DNA of 64,000 bases from Heterobasidion occidentale (taxonomy: Eukaryota > Basidiomycota > Agaricomycetes > Russulales > Bondarzewiaceae). The translations under genes and the position numbers were made by a program. The DNA lies in NCBI GenBank assembly GCA_039111635.1, contig JBCAQO010000012.1:682001-746000 (forward strand). Direction: 5' to 3'. The notes beneath the pieces are model-generated. The model saw nothing but the letters and a program-made list of their open reading frames with translations, searched no databases and was not told where the DNA came from. Shown here piece by piece: positions 11,272 to 22,353 of the stretch (position 1 is its first letter; every line of letters begins with the position of its first letter).

Positions 11272-13771
11272 ATGATGTTTCAATACTTGCTATTCGGCCC
11301 GCTTTGTGTTACCGGTGTTGTGTCAAGGAATACTCCTTATATGAGTCCACGACCGGCCTTCGGAAGCCCGCGCATACAGGCAGCCATTTCAACTGGTATT
11401 GCCCTGTTTGACTTTCTTTGCATTTTTTGATTGATTGCAGATGTTGATGCCTCATGCATGCGCCATAAGTTTTTCAGGACCTAGACATCGGCAATGAGGA
11501 CTTCAATGCTCTATTTCGCAAACCTGGTAGGCATGGGATTTGCAATATAACCTTTCTTACAATCAGCTGTTTACTAGATATTGCAGCAATACAAGATCGG
11601 AAACCAGACTGCTTCCGACAAGCTGCGGGGCAAATTTACACACGCTGTGAGGAGCTTGAAATGGATGAAGGCAGTAGAGTTAGAGGTATATACAACCAAT
11701 GCATTCCTGGTTTATGCTGATTTCTGCAGCCGCTATTTCTATGACCCTTTGCGAGCTTAAGACAGCACAACATCAGTCCACACCTATGGAGTGTGCCGCG
11801 TTCTCGTTGAACACTAATACAATACTCTTCAAGACATGCCATATGCTGATTGCGTGGAGTGAGCGTTTCCAAGGATTTTTTCGCGAGCTCATGTTTAGTT
11901 TTGGTCAGAGCTATCTCCAGAAGTGCACAATTCTGGGCAAGTTACTCAGGTTATCTTCGGGAGATCCGTGAGCCTCCTCGTCTCATCTTTTTCTAACCCA
12001 GTACGACGAGGATATCTTACAGCTCAACTGTGCTTTGCCTTTCAACGGGGAAATTCTATACGTACGTTGTTTTCCGTGCTGACTTCAATCTGTTGAGCTA
12101 GCGGATTTGTCCAGACACTGCTCAAGAGATATACAAGAACGCAACGCTTGAGAAGATCGCATATATTCGATATCTATCTACTCTAAGCAAGACACATGAA
12201 GAAGGTCACATACACTGGCATGCTCTCATCACAGTCAGCTAGACGGAGCATCATCGTGTGCTTTGCAGATGATGACATTACTCTCTAGGAGACGCAGGCC
12301 GTCATCGACGGTCTACGAGCCTCTTCGGCCATAATAGATGTCATCTCAGCCAGTTATGGAAAAGACTGAGGATGTTTTGCGCCAAGTACCGTATCTATAT
12401 TTCAATTCGTGCTGTTTTTCCGTGCTCAACGTTACCAGGCGCTCATAACCTTCCAATCACTGTTATCGGAGCTCTTGCAGCGCAACGAAGAGCATATAGT
12501 CTATGCTCTTTCCAATGCATGTAAAAATTTCCTCTCTCATATGTGGCTAATCACGCGCATATATCGACAGATAGATTCTGCGGTTGGGTCGATTGAGCGG
12601 ACTGTAGGATTCGAGAGTCTAGCTCTCATCTATTGATTGTAATTGTTGTTTGCATACAGCACTCGGACAAGCTAAACGTTCTCACGTCAACACTCGAGCA
12701 AGACCTGGTTTTGCGGCTGGATGCAATGTTCAGGAGCACTGATGAAAGCTTCGTTCGTCTTGTCAATCTGGCAGTGTGTCGTTGTTCCCGCCTTCGTCAT
12801 GACCATGTAATGACTACTCCTTAGGACGATCTAGGAAATCAGTGGTCCCTCATGGATGCCCATATGGAGAACCTACAACAGGAAAGTCTTCTCATAGTGG
12901 TGATGTTGTCAGGTCTCTCAATTCCTACTATAGATGACCCTACAGCTTGTTCGATCTGCAAGTGAGGCTTCGTCCCACTTCGACACGCATGCTCTTCAGG
13001 CGCGCCAAGCCGAACGGATTCAGATTGACATCTCTCGCTCTACTGCTCAGCTGGCCGAAGCTATCAAACAGATGACGGCCACAACACACGAGGAGATGCG
13101 CAAGATCAACGAAACGGCCACGATGATGAAGATCGGCCTTTCGGAAACCTCTGACCTGCGCACTCCTTCCGAGTTTATGAGCGCAGGACTTCGCGCGCTT
13201 TTTTCATTCTCTCGGGGCTGTACGTCGTTGGTCGTTTTTACCCACATGCCCCGGCAATTGTTCGATGCCTGTTGCAAAGTAACCTCAACTCACGTTTTTT
13301 TGGTGATCTCAATCAGTCGACGCTTTAACGACGCCTAATAGCTTCGACCTCCATCCGATCGTCCAGCTTAGTCTTCTCTTTTTCCGACTTCTCGTGTTTC
13401 TGATGCGAGGGTTGCTATCGTCTCCTACGACCGTAAGCCCGTCACCTGTTGACAGCATATCTATTCTGATTCGGTGTCTGCGAAGATGTTCATCTTATTT
13501 TGCACCTTTGCGATCCGCAGGATTATACACAGAATTTTTGCGCCCACTGCCGTGTGCCAGGGTATAACACTTCACTTTTGATTCACGTAGCGCTGCATCG
13601 TTTGACACTCAAGCATGCTCTCTTTCTTCCTTTCGTTTTTAGAATGATCCAGGGACATCGACCAGATCAAGTACGGTCCCGATGTTTGACGCGGGGGGTG
13701 CCTCGGTTCCATTCCGCGCAAGCCGATTCAAGGACAGTGGCGCGCTCGCGGATGTCAAGGATTCCGGATAG
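11272..13771 (+). pseudogene. Tht1/Kar5-like nuclear fusion (karyogamy) gene with apparent disabling changes
   Basis: Tht1/Kar5 proteins sit at the nuclear envelope and act in fusion of nuclei after mating. The ATG pair at 11272 opens a signal-peptide-like start (MMFQYLLFGPLCVTGVVS). Removing short introns gives DLDIGNEDFNALFRKP, DRKPDCFRQAAGQIYTRCEE, AAISMTLCELKTAQ and MECAAFS, then ISRSAQFWASYSGYLREI, QLCFAFQRGNSI and HTAQEIYKNATLEKIAYIRY, which follow the family's N-terminal pattern in order. Downstream coiled-coil exons run to about 13.2 kb (QQESLLIV, RINETATMMK-like), with a hydrophobic segment near 13.37 kb that could be a membrane anchor. In the middle, the frame that continues homology meets TAG at 12286-12288 and TGA at 12367-12369. 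After that, a neighbouring frame resumes (EKTEDVLRQ). So there is one nonsense codon plus one frameshift, either true decay or sequencing error. The 3' end is approximate. Confidence 0.65.
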
Positions 13772-14374
13772 GCTGTGCGATTCCGCTGGTGACGATCTTC
13801 GCTGGAGCTGAGCGCTGAGTTCTGGCGTCTCCATGGTCTGGTCTCCGCCGAGCCTGCTCGTCTTCCCACCTTGCTGTACAACCGCTCGTGCCATTCTTAG
13901 CTCCCGCTCCTCGTACCTGGTCGCTCCGTCTGCTGCCCTGAAGTTTTTCCATCGTTTGTTCTAGGCGCCACGCTTCGACTTCCAGTCTGAACCTGTTATA
14001 AAACTTCGTGTATCTTGGGCATGGTATATTCTTCTGGGGATCACAGAAATAAACGGCTCCTCTGCTTCCATGTCGGACTGAAGCGAGGAAAACCTTTGTA
14101 ACAATCCAACAGATGGCTTGCAGGTCCGTCTGTAGTACGACAACGACAGCAATATCACGAGCAACCGAAATGAATTCAGTTGGTATACTATGTAGTTTAG
14201 AACGAAATGCGGGAGGGAAGCGATGGCAATACTCTGCAATGCACAGCGAGACAAAACGAAAGATACAGGTAAGAACAAAGCCCACGAGAACGGGGATATA
14301 AATAGTCTGTTTGCATCGAGGATGGACGAAGTCGGCGAGAAGAGGGAGAGAGTTGGGGGAGGTGAGCAAATGGG

Positions 14375-17177
14375 TCAACCTCGTCTCACGGTGCCAAGAC
14401 CCTTCTGTTCCCTCTTGAACCGCCCCAATACGCTCTTTCCCCTCCGCGCGCCAGCACTACCATCGCCTGCCGCAGCTAAAACAGCCTCCTCGCCGCCCGC
14501 CCCAAATCGATTATTCCACCCCGTCACAAACGCGCTCCGCCGCCACCCAGGGCTCCGCGCGGCCTCCGAGTAATACTCAGGCTCGTCCTCCATGACGACC
14601 TTCATCGTCGACGTGTTGATCCTGAACTTCTTCCCCTGCAAGGCGGCGTTCATGTCCGCACCGTACTGTCGCCCGTCGAGCAGCTGGGCCATTGGTGTGG
14701 AGGCAGTGATGGCCGCCGCGGACGCGAGGGTGCCGGGGCGGTGGAGGAGGCGGAGGTCGCGGCGGTCGTATCGGTGGAGGATCTGGATGATGACGCCAAA
14801 GAAAGCGATCACGAGCATCGCAGCGGCGAGGAGATGGACGGCGGTTTCGCTATCGTCGGAAACAAGGATGTGCACAGCGATGAGACGCCCTGTCTGAGGT
14901 TAGGTGAAGAAATAGTCCGTACCTCATCCATAGTCGTTTTTCGATAGACTGAACGCGCACGTTGATAGCGTCGCTCGTGTCCACGAGATAAACAAGTTTG
15001 GCAAGCATCGCGAGATACGAGCGCTGTTTCCCACCCACAAAAAAGACAATCAACAAACTTGCACTCGCGTTGCACAGGCCGCCGGAGAAACTACGGAAGA
15101 CACTTACATAGACAGTAGCCGACAAATCCGCAAATGCGTTGTTCACAAACGCGGCCGCAAGCCCCTCCTGGCTCTGCACCGCGTTCTGGAACACAGCAGC
15201 AGGCAGCTGCAACTGAATGGCCTGCGCGCGCATGTTCACAAACGGATCCGCGACGAGCTGGCTCTGCGTCCAGTTCAGGCCGTTGTATGCTTGCCCGTTG
15301 AGTGGCGCGCCCGTCAAGTTGCCTGCATGCTGCGTGAAGTTGCCCTGCCCGGGGACGACATCGCTCAGCGTCTGCACGCTCGTCAAGTTCGACGTGCTCA
15401 GGTCCACCGTGACCGCGACATTATGCAGCGCGATCGACGGTGCACACATGGTGACGGATGCCATCGCGGTGGGTTCGTACGTGAAGAACCAGAAGATGAC
15501 GGGCATGAACTCGACAGAGGTGTTGAACGCGGAGCAGGGCGTCATGACTTGCGCGCCAAACAGGTGCTGCGAGGACTTGTCAACGGTCCAGGAGTACGTG
15601 CACCCACTGAATGTTGCGCTGTTAGTCCATCCGGTACCATCGGTATGTTGGCTCATCTGCACGCTCTGTTGCTAATGCTCAGTATCACGGTAGATAAAAA
15701 AATAAGGTCTCGAGGGGGCTCACTTGGTCTGGTCCGCGGCATCCAGGATCACTGAGAATGGCTGTAGTATTGGCAGCGACAGTTCCGTTCGTAGCGATGT
15801 CCAGGGGTAACTGCGATCCGACCCTATCAGTCTTTTTTCCTATCGGTCCAATATTTGTTCACCCACATGAAACTCCCCAACAGTGTACCCATCTCGAACG
15901 AATGCCGCATCGCCCAGTCCATACAGAATTTTAGATGACGCGAAACCGGATGCCCCAAGGAATGCTGAACATGATCATTCATTTTCCAAAATCAAACCGT
16001 TAGCCGTCGCTTGATTCGACTCTGCACGCGCACAAACACGCACTTGTGAGATCCTGGAACTGCTGATTTTGGTTCAGCCCGATCTCTTGAAGGTTGCTGA
16101 CGAGCATGTCGGGATGAGTCGTCCACGTGTCCCGGAGTACGAGCAGCGCAGCCGCCAGAGGCTGGTAGGTCAGAGCCACGATCGCCATGAGCGACGTTAG
16201 CGCAACAAGGTAATGCTTGTTGACTGCCGCCTTCATCCACACAATGAAGTTGCTGCGTTCGGCACCATCAATGGTAATGCACGGAAGTGGGAAAGGGTGG
16301 AGCCCAACATACTGTGTACGGGTGTAGTCAAGCAGGAGACTGTGTTGCGCCGGGGAATCACCATGGATAAGGTCGACATACGGCTAAGAGTGATAGAATA
16401 TTGATTACCATCGGAAGGATACAATATCAAAAAGAGAGGATTTACCTGCAAGCGCTTGACTTCTATATCTGTCCATGCCCAAAGACCAACGAGGATCATC
16501 GCAACGAACACCGGGGGAAGGGTCTATTAATACAACATCACGATCACAACGAAGATGTCGATGTGGAAATGAAGATGGAGATGAGATATTAATTATGATA
16601 GATGCGTGTGTACGCACATAGACATAGTGCATTAAGCCATCTGACGATGACCATCTCCCGCTTGTTGACCACCCTGTAGGTCAGAAGAGTAAATGGACCT
16701 CGCGTAAGTGTGGGAAGGGCGGAGCACGCACCGTTATTCCTGTTTGTGAGCGCGAGGGCGACCTCCAGCGCGATGGCGATCGCTACGAGCAATATTGAAA
16801 ACGTGACCCAGAACCAGGTCTGCAGCGGCGTCGGCGTCCACCCCGGCATGGATAAGGGTAGCCCGTTCGCATCTATTACCACGCACCGGGGCGCGAAGTG
16901 TAGGTTCCAGAAGATGAATTGATCGTGTTCGAGATATATGTTCAGAAGAGTGAACTTCACTTCAAAGATGAAATTTAAGTGGGGCATGCGCACCTCTATC
17001 ATGTGCAAACGGTGCCGGTTTTTCAGGGGACGCATACGTTGCATATTGCGCGTGCTCGGGCGTGAGCAAGCCTGACGTTGGGACATCGGGGTGCGAAGGC
17101 GTCCTCGACGGCGTCATAGGTTCATTCGGGCTCGCTCGGCTGCGCGTCGGTGAGTCTGTGCGGAGCTGTGTGTACAT
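14375..17177 (-). CDS. Multipass membrane protein, DUF3433-like, copy A
   Basis: This is a large fungal membrane protein of unknown function, split into about ten exons. The N-terminal tail is Ser/Pro-rich and cytosolic-looking (SPTRSRASPNEPMTPSRTPS). Membrane segments follow (TWFWVTFSILLVAIAIALEV; PPVFVAMILVGLWAWTD), then KAAVNKHYLVALTSLMAIVA and QPLAAALLVLRDTW. A large, presumably extracellular domain carries many N-glycosylation motifs and FMPVIFWFFTYEP, ending with SYLAMLAKLVYLVD and a last membrane span (HLLAAAMLVIAFFGVIIQIL). The basic C-terminal tail ends at 14375. I chose the ATG at 17175-17177 because the TATA box then lies 46 bp upstream, exactly as in copy B; an in-frame ATG at 17204 is the alternative. 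Layout and motifs recall the DUF3433 family, an assignment from memory. No break is seen in this copy. Confidence 0.75.
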
Positions 17178-17222
17178 TGGGGAAGAACGAGGGGTCATTA
17201 GCATCGAGGTTGGGCTTTGCGC

Positions 17223-17229
17223 TATATAT
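17223..17229 (-). promoter_or_regulatory. TATA box of membrane-protein gene A
   Basis: TATATAT lies 46 bp upstream of the chosen start at 17177. The paralogous gene B has its TATA box at the same distance from its start. Confidence 0.55.
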
Positions 17230-17735
17230 GCATCAAGACATCAAGACAAGGAAGACATTATAACAGGCACAGCCCTGAGGCGATGTCATACAAGCACAAA
17301 GCAAGCAAGCAAGAATCCAGCAAAGTGACTGGGTACCGATGAGCGAGCGATATTAGGATAGGTGGAGCGACGTGCCTGGCACCGCCGGGAGCGAGCAGAG
17401 CTTTAGAAAGATAGCACGGCGCCCAATATCGATATCATGAATCAAGGATTCGGTATGCGCTCGCCCCTTGAAGGCGTGAGCGAACAGCCAGCGCGTTTTA
17501 TGAGGGGCAGAAACCATGGGCGGCAGGCGGCAGGGCGGCACGTAGACAGGATGGGAAATGCATGGCCATATACGCCGCAAAAATATGATAGTCGATTACG
17601 GTGGACTGTGAACACAGCCCGAACTTGCGCTATCGATCCCAGGACATGCGAGTTGCATCTTCTGGAATCATACAGCACATCGTATAGGTTCGCGGTGCCA
17701 GAGAACCCGTGACCCTGGCGAGCGCTTCGATAGCG

Positions 17736-18164
17736 TTATCGTAATCGGGAAGGAATCTGGGATCCTTGGGTATGACGCATGACAAGCGATATGCAGTCCG
17801 AAGACCGAGAATATACGCGCATATAATGGGGTCTCAAAAACCCTAGCACTCCGACGATGACTCCTTGCCTAGCCTCGAGGCATATACACGCAGAGCCCCC
17901 GTACCGCCACATTCGTAGAACACGATTCTGAGCTCCTCCGTTCCTCCAAGACCGAAGACATGACGAGTCCGCACGTACCTCCTGATAACCCTGATACTCC
18001 AGGATCGGTAGTTGGCTCTGTGTGCCAGGCACCGTGGGCAGAGGTCGTGGATCCTGAGAAGGAGGTCGAGTCGAGAAGGACTGCCTCGTCGGACCGGCAG
18101 CGCTCAAAGGCTCCATCGCGAGAAGAGCGTATTGGGAGGAATCAAAGGACTGGAAATAGGCCAT
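17736..18164 (-). CDS. Unrecognised small protein of the duplicated block, copy A (low confidence)
   Basis: A 142-codon open frame begins MAYFQSFDSSQYALLAMEPL and contains SAAGPTRQSFSTRPPSQ and CICLEARQGVIVGVLGF. Recognisable relatives of these stretches occur in copy B (ALGPTRHLF near 28.58 kb; ICLEARQGVIVRVLGL near 28.2 kb). Two different frames are about equally conserved between the copies, so the true frame and introns are unclear. The DNA conservation alone could reflect the block duplication. I recognise no family. Confidence 0.25.
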   Translation of the reverse strand: MAYFQSFDSSQYALLAMEPLSAAGPTRQSFSTRPPSQDPRPLPTVPGTQSQLPILEYQGYQEVRADSSCLRSWRNGGAQNRVLRMWRYGGSACICLEARQGVIVGVLGFLRPHYMRVYSRSSDCISLVMRHTQGSQIPSRLR

Positions 18165-19618
18165 GCGTTAGGGTATGGAGTGAAAAGAATAGTTGAGCAA
18201 ATGGTACGAGAAGGGCAGAGAAAAGCGGTAGGCGAGGTCCCGGTACTGCTCGTGTATGCTAATGCATACTTAAGGACGGGTTTGCGAACGCGCGCATCGA
18301 GGCCCGGCAAGAGAAGCGAGGGTCTCGTTCTGCTTCTTGTTCACAGTGGGCGCTCAAGAAGGCTTACTTGCCTGATTTCGGGAGGTGGTCGGTGAGATTC
18401 GCCTCCCGCCTGGTCATACACAGGTCCTCGCGTGGCTGCAGAACGGAACCCTAGCTGCGACAACGCGTGTTTGTGTCAATCAGATCTCCAGCAGGTGCTG
18501 CAGCTCATGATAGTAGCGGACTCACCTGTGGCGGATGTGGGAGTGGTGGAGGTGGTCAGGCGGAAGGAGAGAAGGGAAGCGACGGACAGAAAGCATCACC
18601 GTAACGTGCTCTCATCAAGGCTGCTTCGACGACTGGATCAACCGCTCGAAATGACCGTGCGACAAACGCGTGACTCTTTCCTGCGCTCCGCGTCACACGC
18701 GTCGTTTGACCTCTTTTCACCGCCGTCGGGTTTCGACATCCATGAACCCAGCTTCACTTGCTCAACCAATACTTCTGCCATACGTGTCTTATTGTCATCG
18801 GTCATAGTAACCTCTCTTGGCTCCCACCAGCACCAGCAATTGTCCATAGCAACTTGGAATCAACCCGCGCGTTTAAGTCGGACGCCTGCGCTTCCAATTT
18901 TAGACCCCGAAACGCGTCGTTCTCGAGAATTATGTTCTGCACGTTTGACCACGTACGACCATCACGACACTTGTGGTTATAACCTCAATCACCTCAATCA
19001 GTGACAGCGTCGTACGAATGCCACACGAGGTCGTGTTGTTTTCTGAAATAGCATAGATTTCCTAACAAGAGCACATGTGTCAGATGAAGAACAAGCGAGG
19101 TAGCCGAGAAACCCGACTCATCTAAGCGCCCACCGCCGCGCGAGCACGAGGCGGGAGTCACACGCTCAACCTCCCCTCTCCAAACCCCCTCCAATCGCGC
19201 ACGACGAGATGTCTGTTCTTGCAGCGACGTACGATTGATGTTGTTGCGGGCTTGAGCTTGCTGTTCCTCAGAGTCCCCGATCGTGGAGCTGGAGTTCGAA
19301 TTATGAGTCGATGCGACGGAACAGAGACTTGCGAACCCAAGCAGCTCAAGAGTGTTCGAACTTCGGACACAGAATCACAGGGGGAAAAAGAGATGGGATT
19401 CTAGATGACGGCATGTAGCAACCAGAGAGGCGACACATGGACCAAAGTTTGAGCGATAGGAGCATCGGGAAGGCCAGGGCCAAATGCAACTCAGTTCCCA
19501 CTCAGCGAGTCCTGCTCTCAATAGCAGACTCGGCTTTTCACGCAGGACCACCACCGGTAGCAGTTGCGAACAGCCAGCACCAAAACACATCATCTCAGAG
19601 TTTCATCTGCATACCAGA
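18165..19618. other. Intergenic DNA of block A plus DcpS promoter
   Basis: This interval holds several short open frames on both strands with no motif and no consistent match to block B in any one frame. The last few hundred bases before 19619 must contain the DcpS promoter. I see no RNA gene or repeat beyond the block similarity. Confidence 0.4.
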
Positions 19619-21020
19619 ATGACCTTCGACCTCAAACAATTCCAGTTTGAGCGCGTTTTGAACGAAGGTAATCTGTTTCCATCATTCCTGCAGCGCGACT
19701 TCTCGACTCGCTCACAATCCGACACAGATCCTCTTGCCCATGCGATCACCCTGCTTGGATCTTTGCTCTCAAACACGTCTGGAAGTGATGATGTCAATCC
19801 CAGTGCCGCGATCATACGGATCGAGAAAACCGCCCTGCCTGTTCTCTGATGACCTCGTCGGCAGTACAAAGCTGATTGAGAGCACCGACATCGTGAGTCC
19901 AGCCCCTTTCCCATTCGGTCCTTGATGTCTGGACCTCGACATTGACCTCACTACGGGAAGTACTCGTGGCTCTTTGGCTGGCTCAGATCGTCAGAAGAAA
20001 GGCCGGACATCAAGATCAACGTCATCTGTCCCGCGACAGAAGTCCACATCCGCAAGGTTCGTCAGATACATCATCCTGACACATCTTTATGGCTGTGATG
20101 ATGACTGTCCAAGCTATTTTCTACCTGATGCGATCTAGTATTCACGGCAACAAGTGCACATGGTGCACGAGACATCCGCACTGTACGCGCGCGTTGTCAA
20201 GCCGTACATCGACGCCTTCCCCGCCTCACGCACCCAATGGTAACCTTCATTCTCTCACCACACTGCCCTTCTCGTTACCAAGTCAAAAAATGTGCACAGG
20301 GTAGAGGACATATTGTCTGGCGCCTCCGAGGCCGAGAAGGTGCTCTTTCGCTCGCCGACGACGGACCTGCACGGGTTCCTCATCCTCCCAGACATGAAAT
20401 GGGATCTCTCGACCGTCTCCGCGCTCTACCTCGTCGCGCTCGCGCTCGAACATGGCGTGCGAAGCCTCCGCGATCTGCGGCGCGTGCACATCCCAATGCT
20501 CCAGAGCATCCGGCGCGAGGCGTACAGAATCGTAAAGGAGCGCTGGACGCTTGAGCCCAGCGAGCTCCGGTGCTTTGTGCACTATCAGCCGAGCTACTGT
20601 ACGTGTCTCTGATCCTTCCTCACCCAACCCTCGCGATTAGGTCTTGCCACGCGCGGTGCTCTATAACCTACTGGCCTTGGCCCTAGATCATTTTCACGTG
20701 CACATTGTCAACGCGAACTACGTGGGCCTAGCGGGCATGTCTGTCGGTCAGGCCCACTTGCTTGACGACATCATATCCATGGTAAGTCACGTCCACAATT
20801 TTGTCTATCAGCCTTGCCTGCTTACTGACCGCTCTACATAATCGCTTCTCTATCCCGGAATCGTCTACTCTCGCAGCTTGAGCTCGACCTAGCGTCAGGG
20901 CCATCGATATTCGAGCGCATGACGCTCACGTATGGGCTAGGCGACCAGCATGGACTATTTGAGCAGATGCGAATCGCGCAGGGTGAGGATGGGGCGAGCG
21001 ATGAGGCTGGTTCAAGCTGA
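19619..21020 (+). CDS. DCS1: Scavenger mRNA-decapping enzyme DcpS (HIT superfamily), with an apparent frameshift
   Basis: DcpS hydrolyses the residual cap (m7GpppN) left after 3'-5' mRNA decay. The start ATG is at 19619-19621 (MTFDLKQFQFERVLNEG). Further exons give YSWLFGWLRSSEERPDIKIN, PATEVHIRK, RVVKPYIDAFPASRTQW, VEDILSGASEAEKVLFRS and LHGFLILPDMKWD. The HIT histidine motif YYHFHVHIVNANYVG is rebuilt when the intron ending CCCTAG near 20686 is removed, followed by GMSVGQAHLLDDII. The stop TGA is at 21018-21020. One problem: after IIRIEKTALP (about 19845) the frame runs into TGA, and the family-like continuation FSDDLVGSTKLIESTDI lies in another frame. The two are only a few bases apart, too close for an intron. 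This is a sequencing error or a real one-base lesion. The catalytic half is intact. Confidence 0.88.
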
Positions 21021-21549
21021 ATAGATGGCGTTCGTGATCAAGCTACAAAGAGAGGAACGGAGGCGCGCTATCGTGAATCTCGAATATCTCGATGCACTTG
21101 AACACGATGCGGGTCCTGTTGAGCTGACATCACACTTAGAAATTGAGTGCCATCCATCCTCTATTCCGTTTAAGCGACGAAGCATACAACAGACAGACCA
21201 ACATGGTGATACAATGCAGGAAAAGCCAATGGGACGAAGCAAGCAAGGCTGGCGGTCACGCTGGTGGAATAGATCTCGTCATAAGGCATCGAAACTCTCA
21301 AAAGTGGGCACGTTCCATCTCAGGGTTGACGGTGTTCGACTCGCAGTCGCTAGACTTCCATTCAAAGTCCGAGTCGCTGTCTCTGAGTCGCTGACGAACA
21401 TTGAGATGTTCATCGAAGGGGGTCGCAAAGATGGAGCGGACGAGAGAGCCAAGAAGTCTCGCTGGAGAAGAAGGACAGTAGTCATCACAGCAGTAGAGTA
21501 GACAAAAGAACACCGCGTACCTGAAGGAAAACTGATCATCTCTCCACTT

Positions 21550-21928
21550 TCATATCCGCGTTTGGTCCGGTGCCACATCTCCATTGAGCGATGGCCACCA
21601 TTGCAGCTCGCCTTCTGCTCCTGTTACTTCTCTGAAGTATTCTAGACGCGTGTCTTGCGGTGACCGGTCCAATGGATGCATAGTGTACAGGTTGGAGATC
21701 CATACCGAACATTCTGAGGCCAGTAATAACAAATTTGGTAATGAGTCCCCTCCCCATCAAGCACAACGCCGTGAACTCGTGATGCTGGATAATACGACGA
21801 TGGACACTTTCGGGATAAAGGGCAAGTCTGGCAGGATTGGGTTTGCCGATGAGGTTGGCATGTATTGCGAGCTCCCGCAGCCAGACCTCATGAATCAGAT
21901 AGCCTAAAACTGTTTCGTTGTCGAGCAT
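21550..21928 (-). pseudogene. Degenerate copy of a small unknown gene (family copy 1)
   Basis: This is homologous to the two minus-strand genes at 46491-47209 and 48580-49263. The frame starting near 21928 reads GYLIHEVWLRELAIHANLIG and GKPNPARLALYPESV, matching GYLVDEPWLRELAISLKIIG in the better copies. After TGLRMF (about 21700) the homologous sequence VWISN, LDRSPQDTRLEYFREVTGAE and WWPSLNGDVAP is in another frame, consistent with a 2 nt deletion. It then stops early (after DQTRI), before the acidic Pro-rich tail of the relatives. I do not recognise the family. Confidence 0.6.
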
Positions 21929-22353
21929 CCTGCCACTCTGGTAAGGAGCTGGTGAGAGACCTGTATCACTCTCTATGATAATAGGTAGTGTTTACTCAGG
22001 TCTGCTGCTATGATGAACGCACGAAGAATATTCCTTGGAAGGACGTGCGTGTACAAAGCGACACTGTCCTTAACATTGTCGTTGGAGACGTAGATGCGTT
22101 GCAGTCGAAGATAGCACGCACACGCCAGTCAGATTTACTGCTGAAAACCTGCTTTTCGTAATTGGTAGCTAGATAGAAATCAGCACGACCGAGCCGCTGT
22201 TGACAGGCGGAAGATGGATCGACTTACTTGTAACAGTCTGGATTGTATCACCATGTTGTGGTTTGTCTATAGCTCACCCTGATTAACGACGCTCGCTCTA
22301 CGCTCTTATACAACATTCGTGGCGTGCTGGAAACCGAGCCCACTAGATGGTGA

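Larger units (their letters stand above)
14180..19160. repeat. Older duplicated block, copy A
   Basis: This interval is similar over nearly its whole length, in coding and non-coding parts, to 24710-29610 in the same orientation. Landmarks shared at matching places include AGAACGAAATGC near 14197 and 24721, the membrane-protein gene, a TATATA upstream of it, the CTCGAGGCATATA stretch near 17874 and 28206, and AGGCGGGAGTCACAC near 19149, paralleled by AGGAGTCACAC near 29606. Many substitutions and indels separate the copies, so the duplication is old. Confidence 0.75.

Noticed and set aside
13755..14378. A 207-codon minus-strand open frame with a hydrophobic segment
   Set aside because: It begins at the stop of membrane gene A and ends over the antisense 3' end of the Tht1-like gene. 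It has no recognisable domain, and the matching part of block B does not keep the frame. More likely 3' flank of gene A.
15217..15755. Two plus-strand open frames of about 150 codons inside the membrane gene
   Set aside because: They are antisense shadows of the large exon of gene A on the minus strand, which has consistent protein features and splice sites. The same shadows appear at 25532-26268 and 35510-36246.
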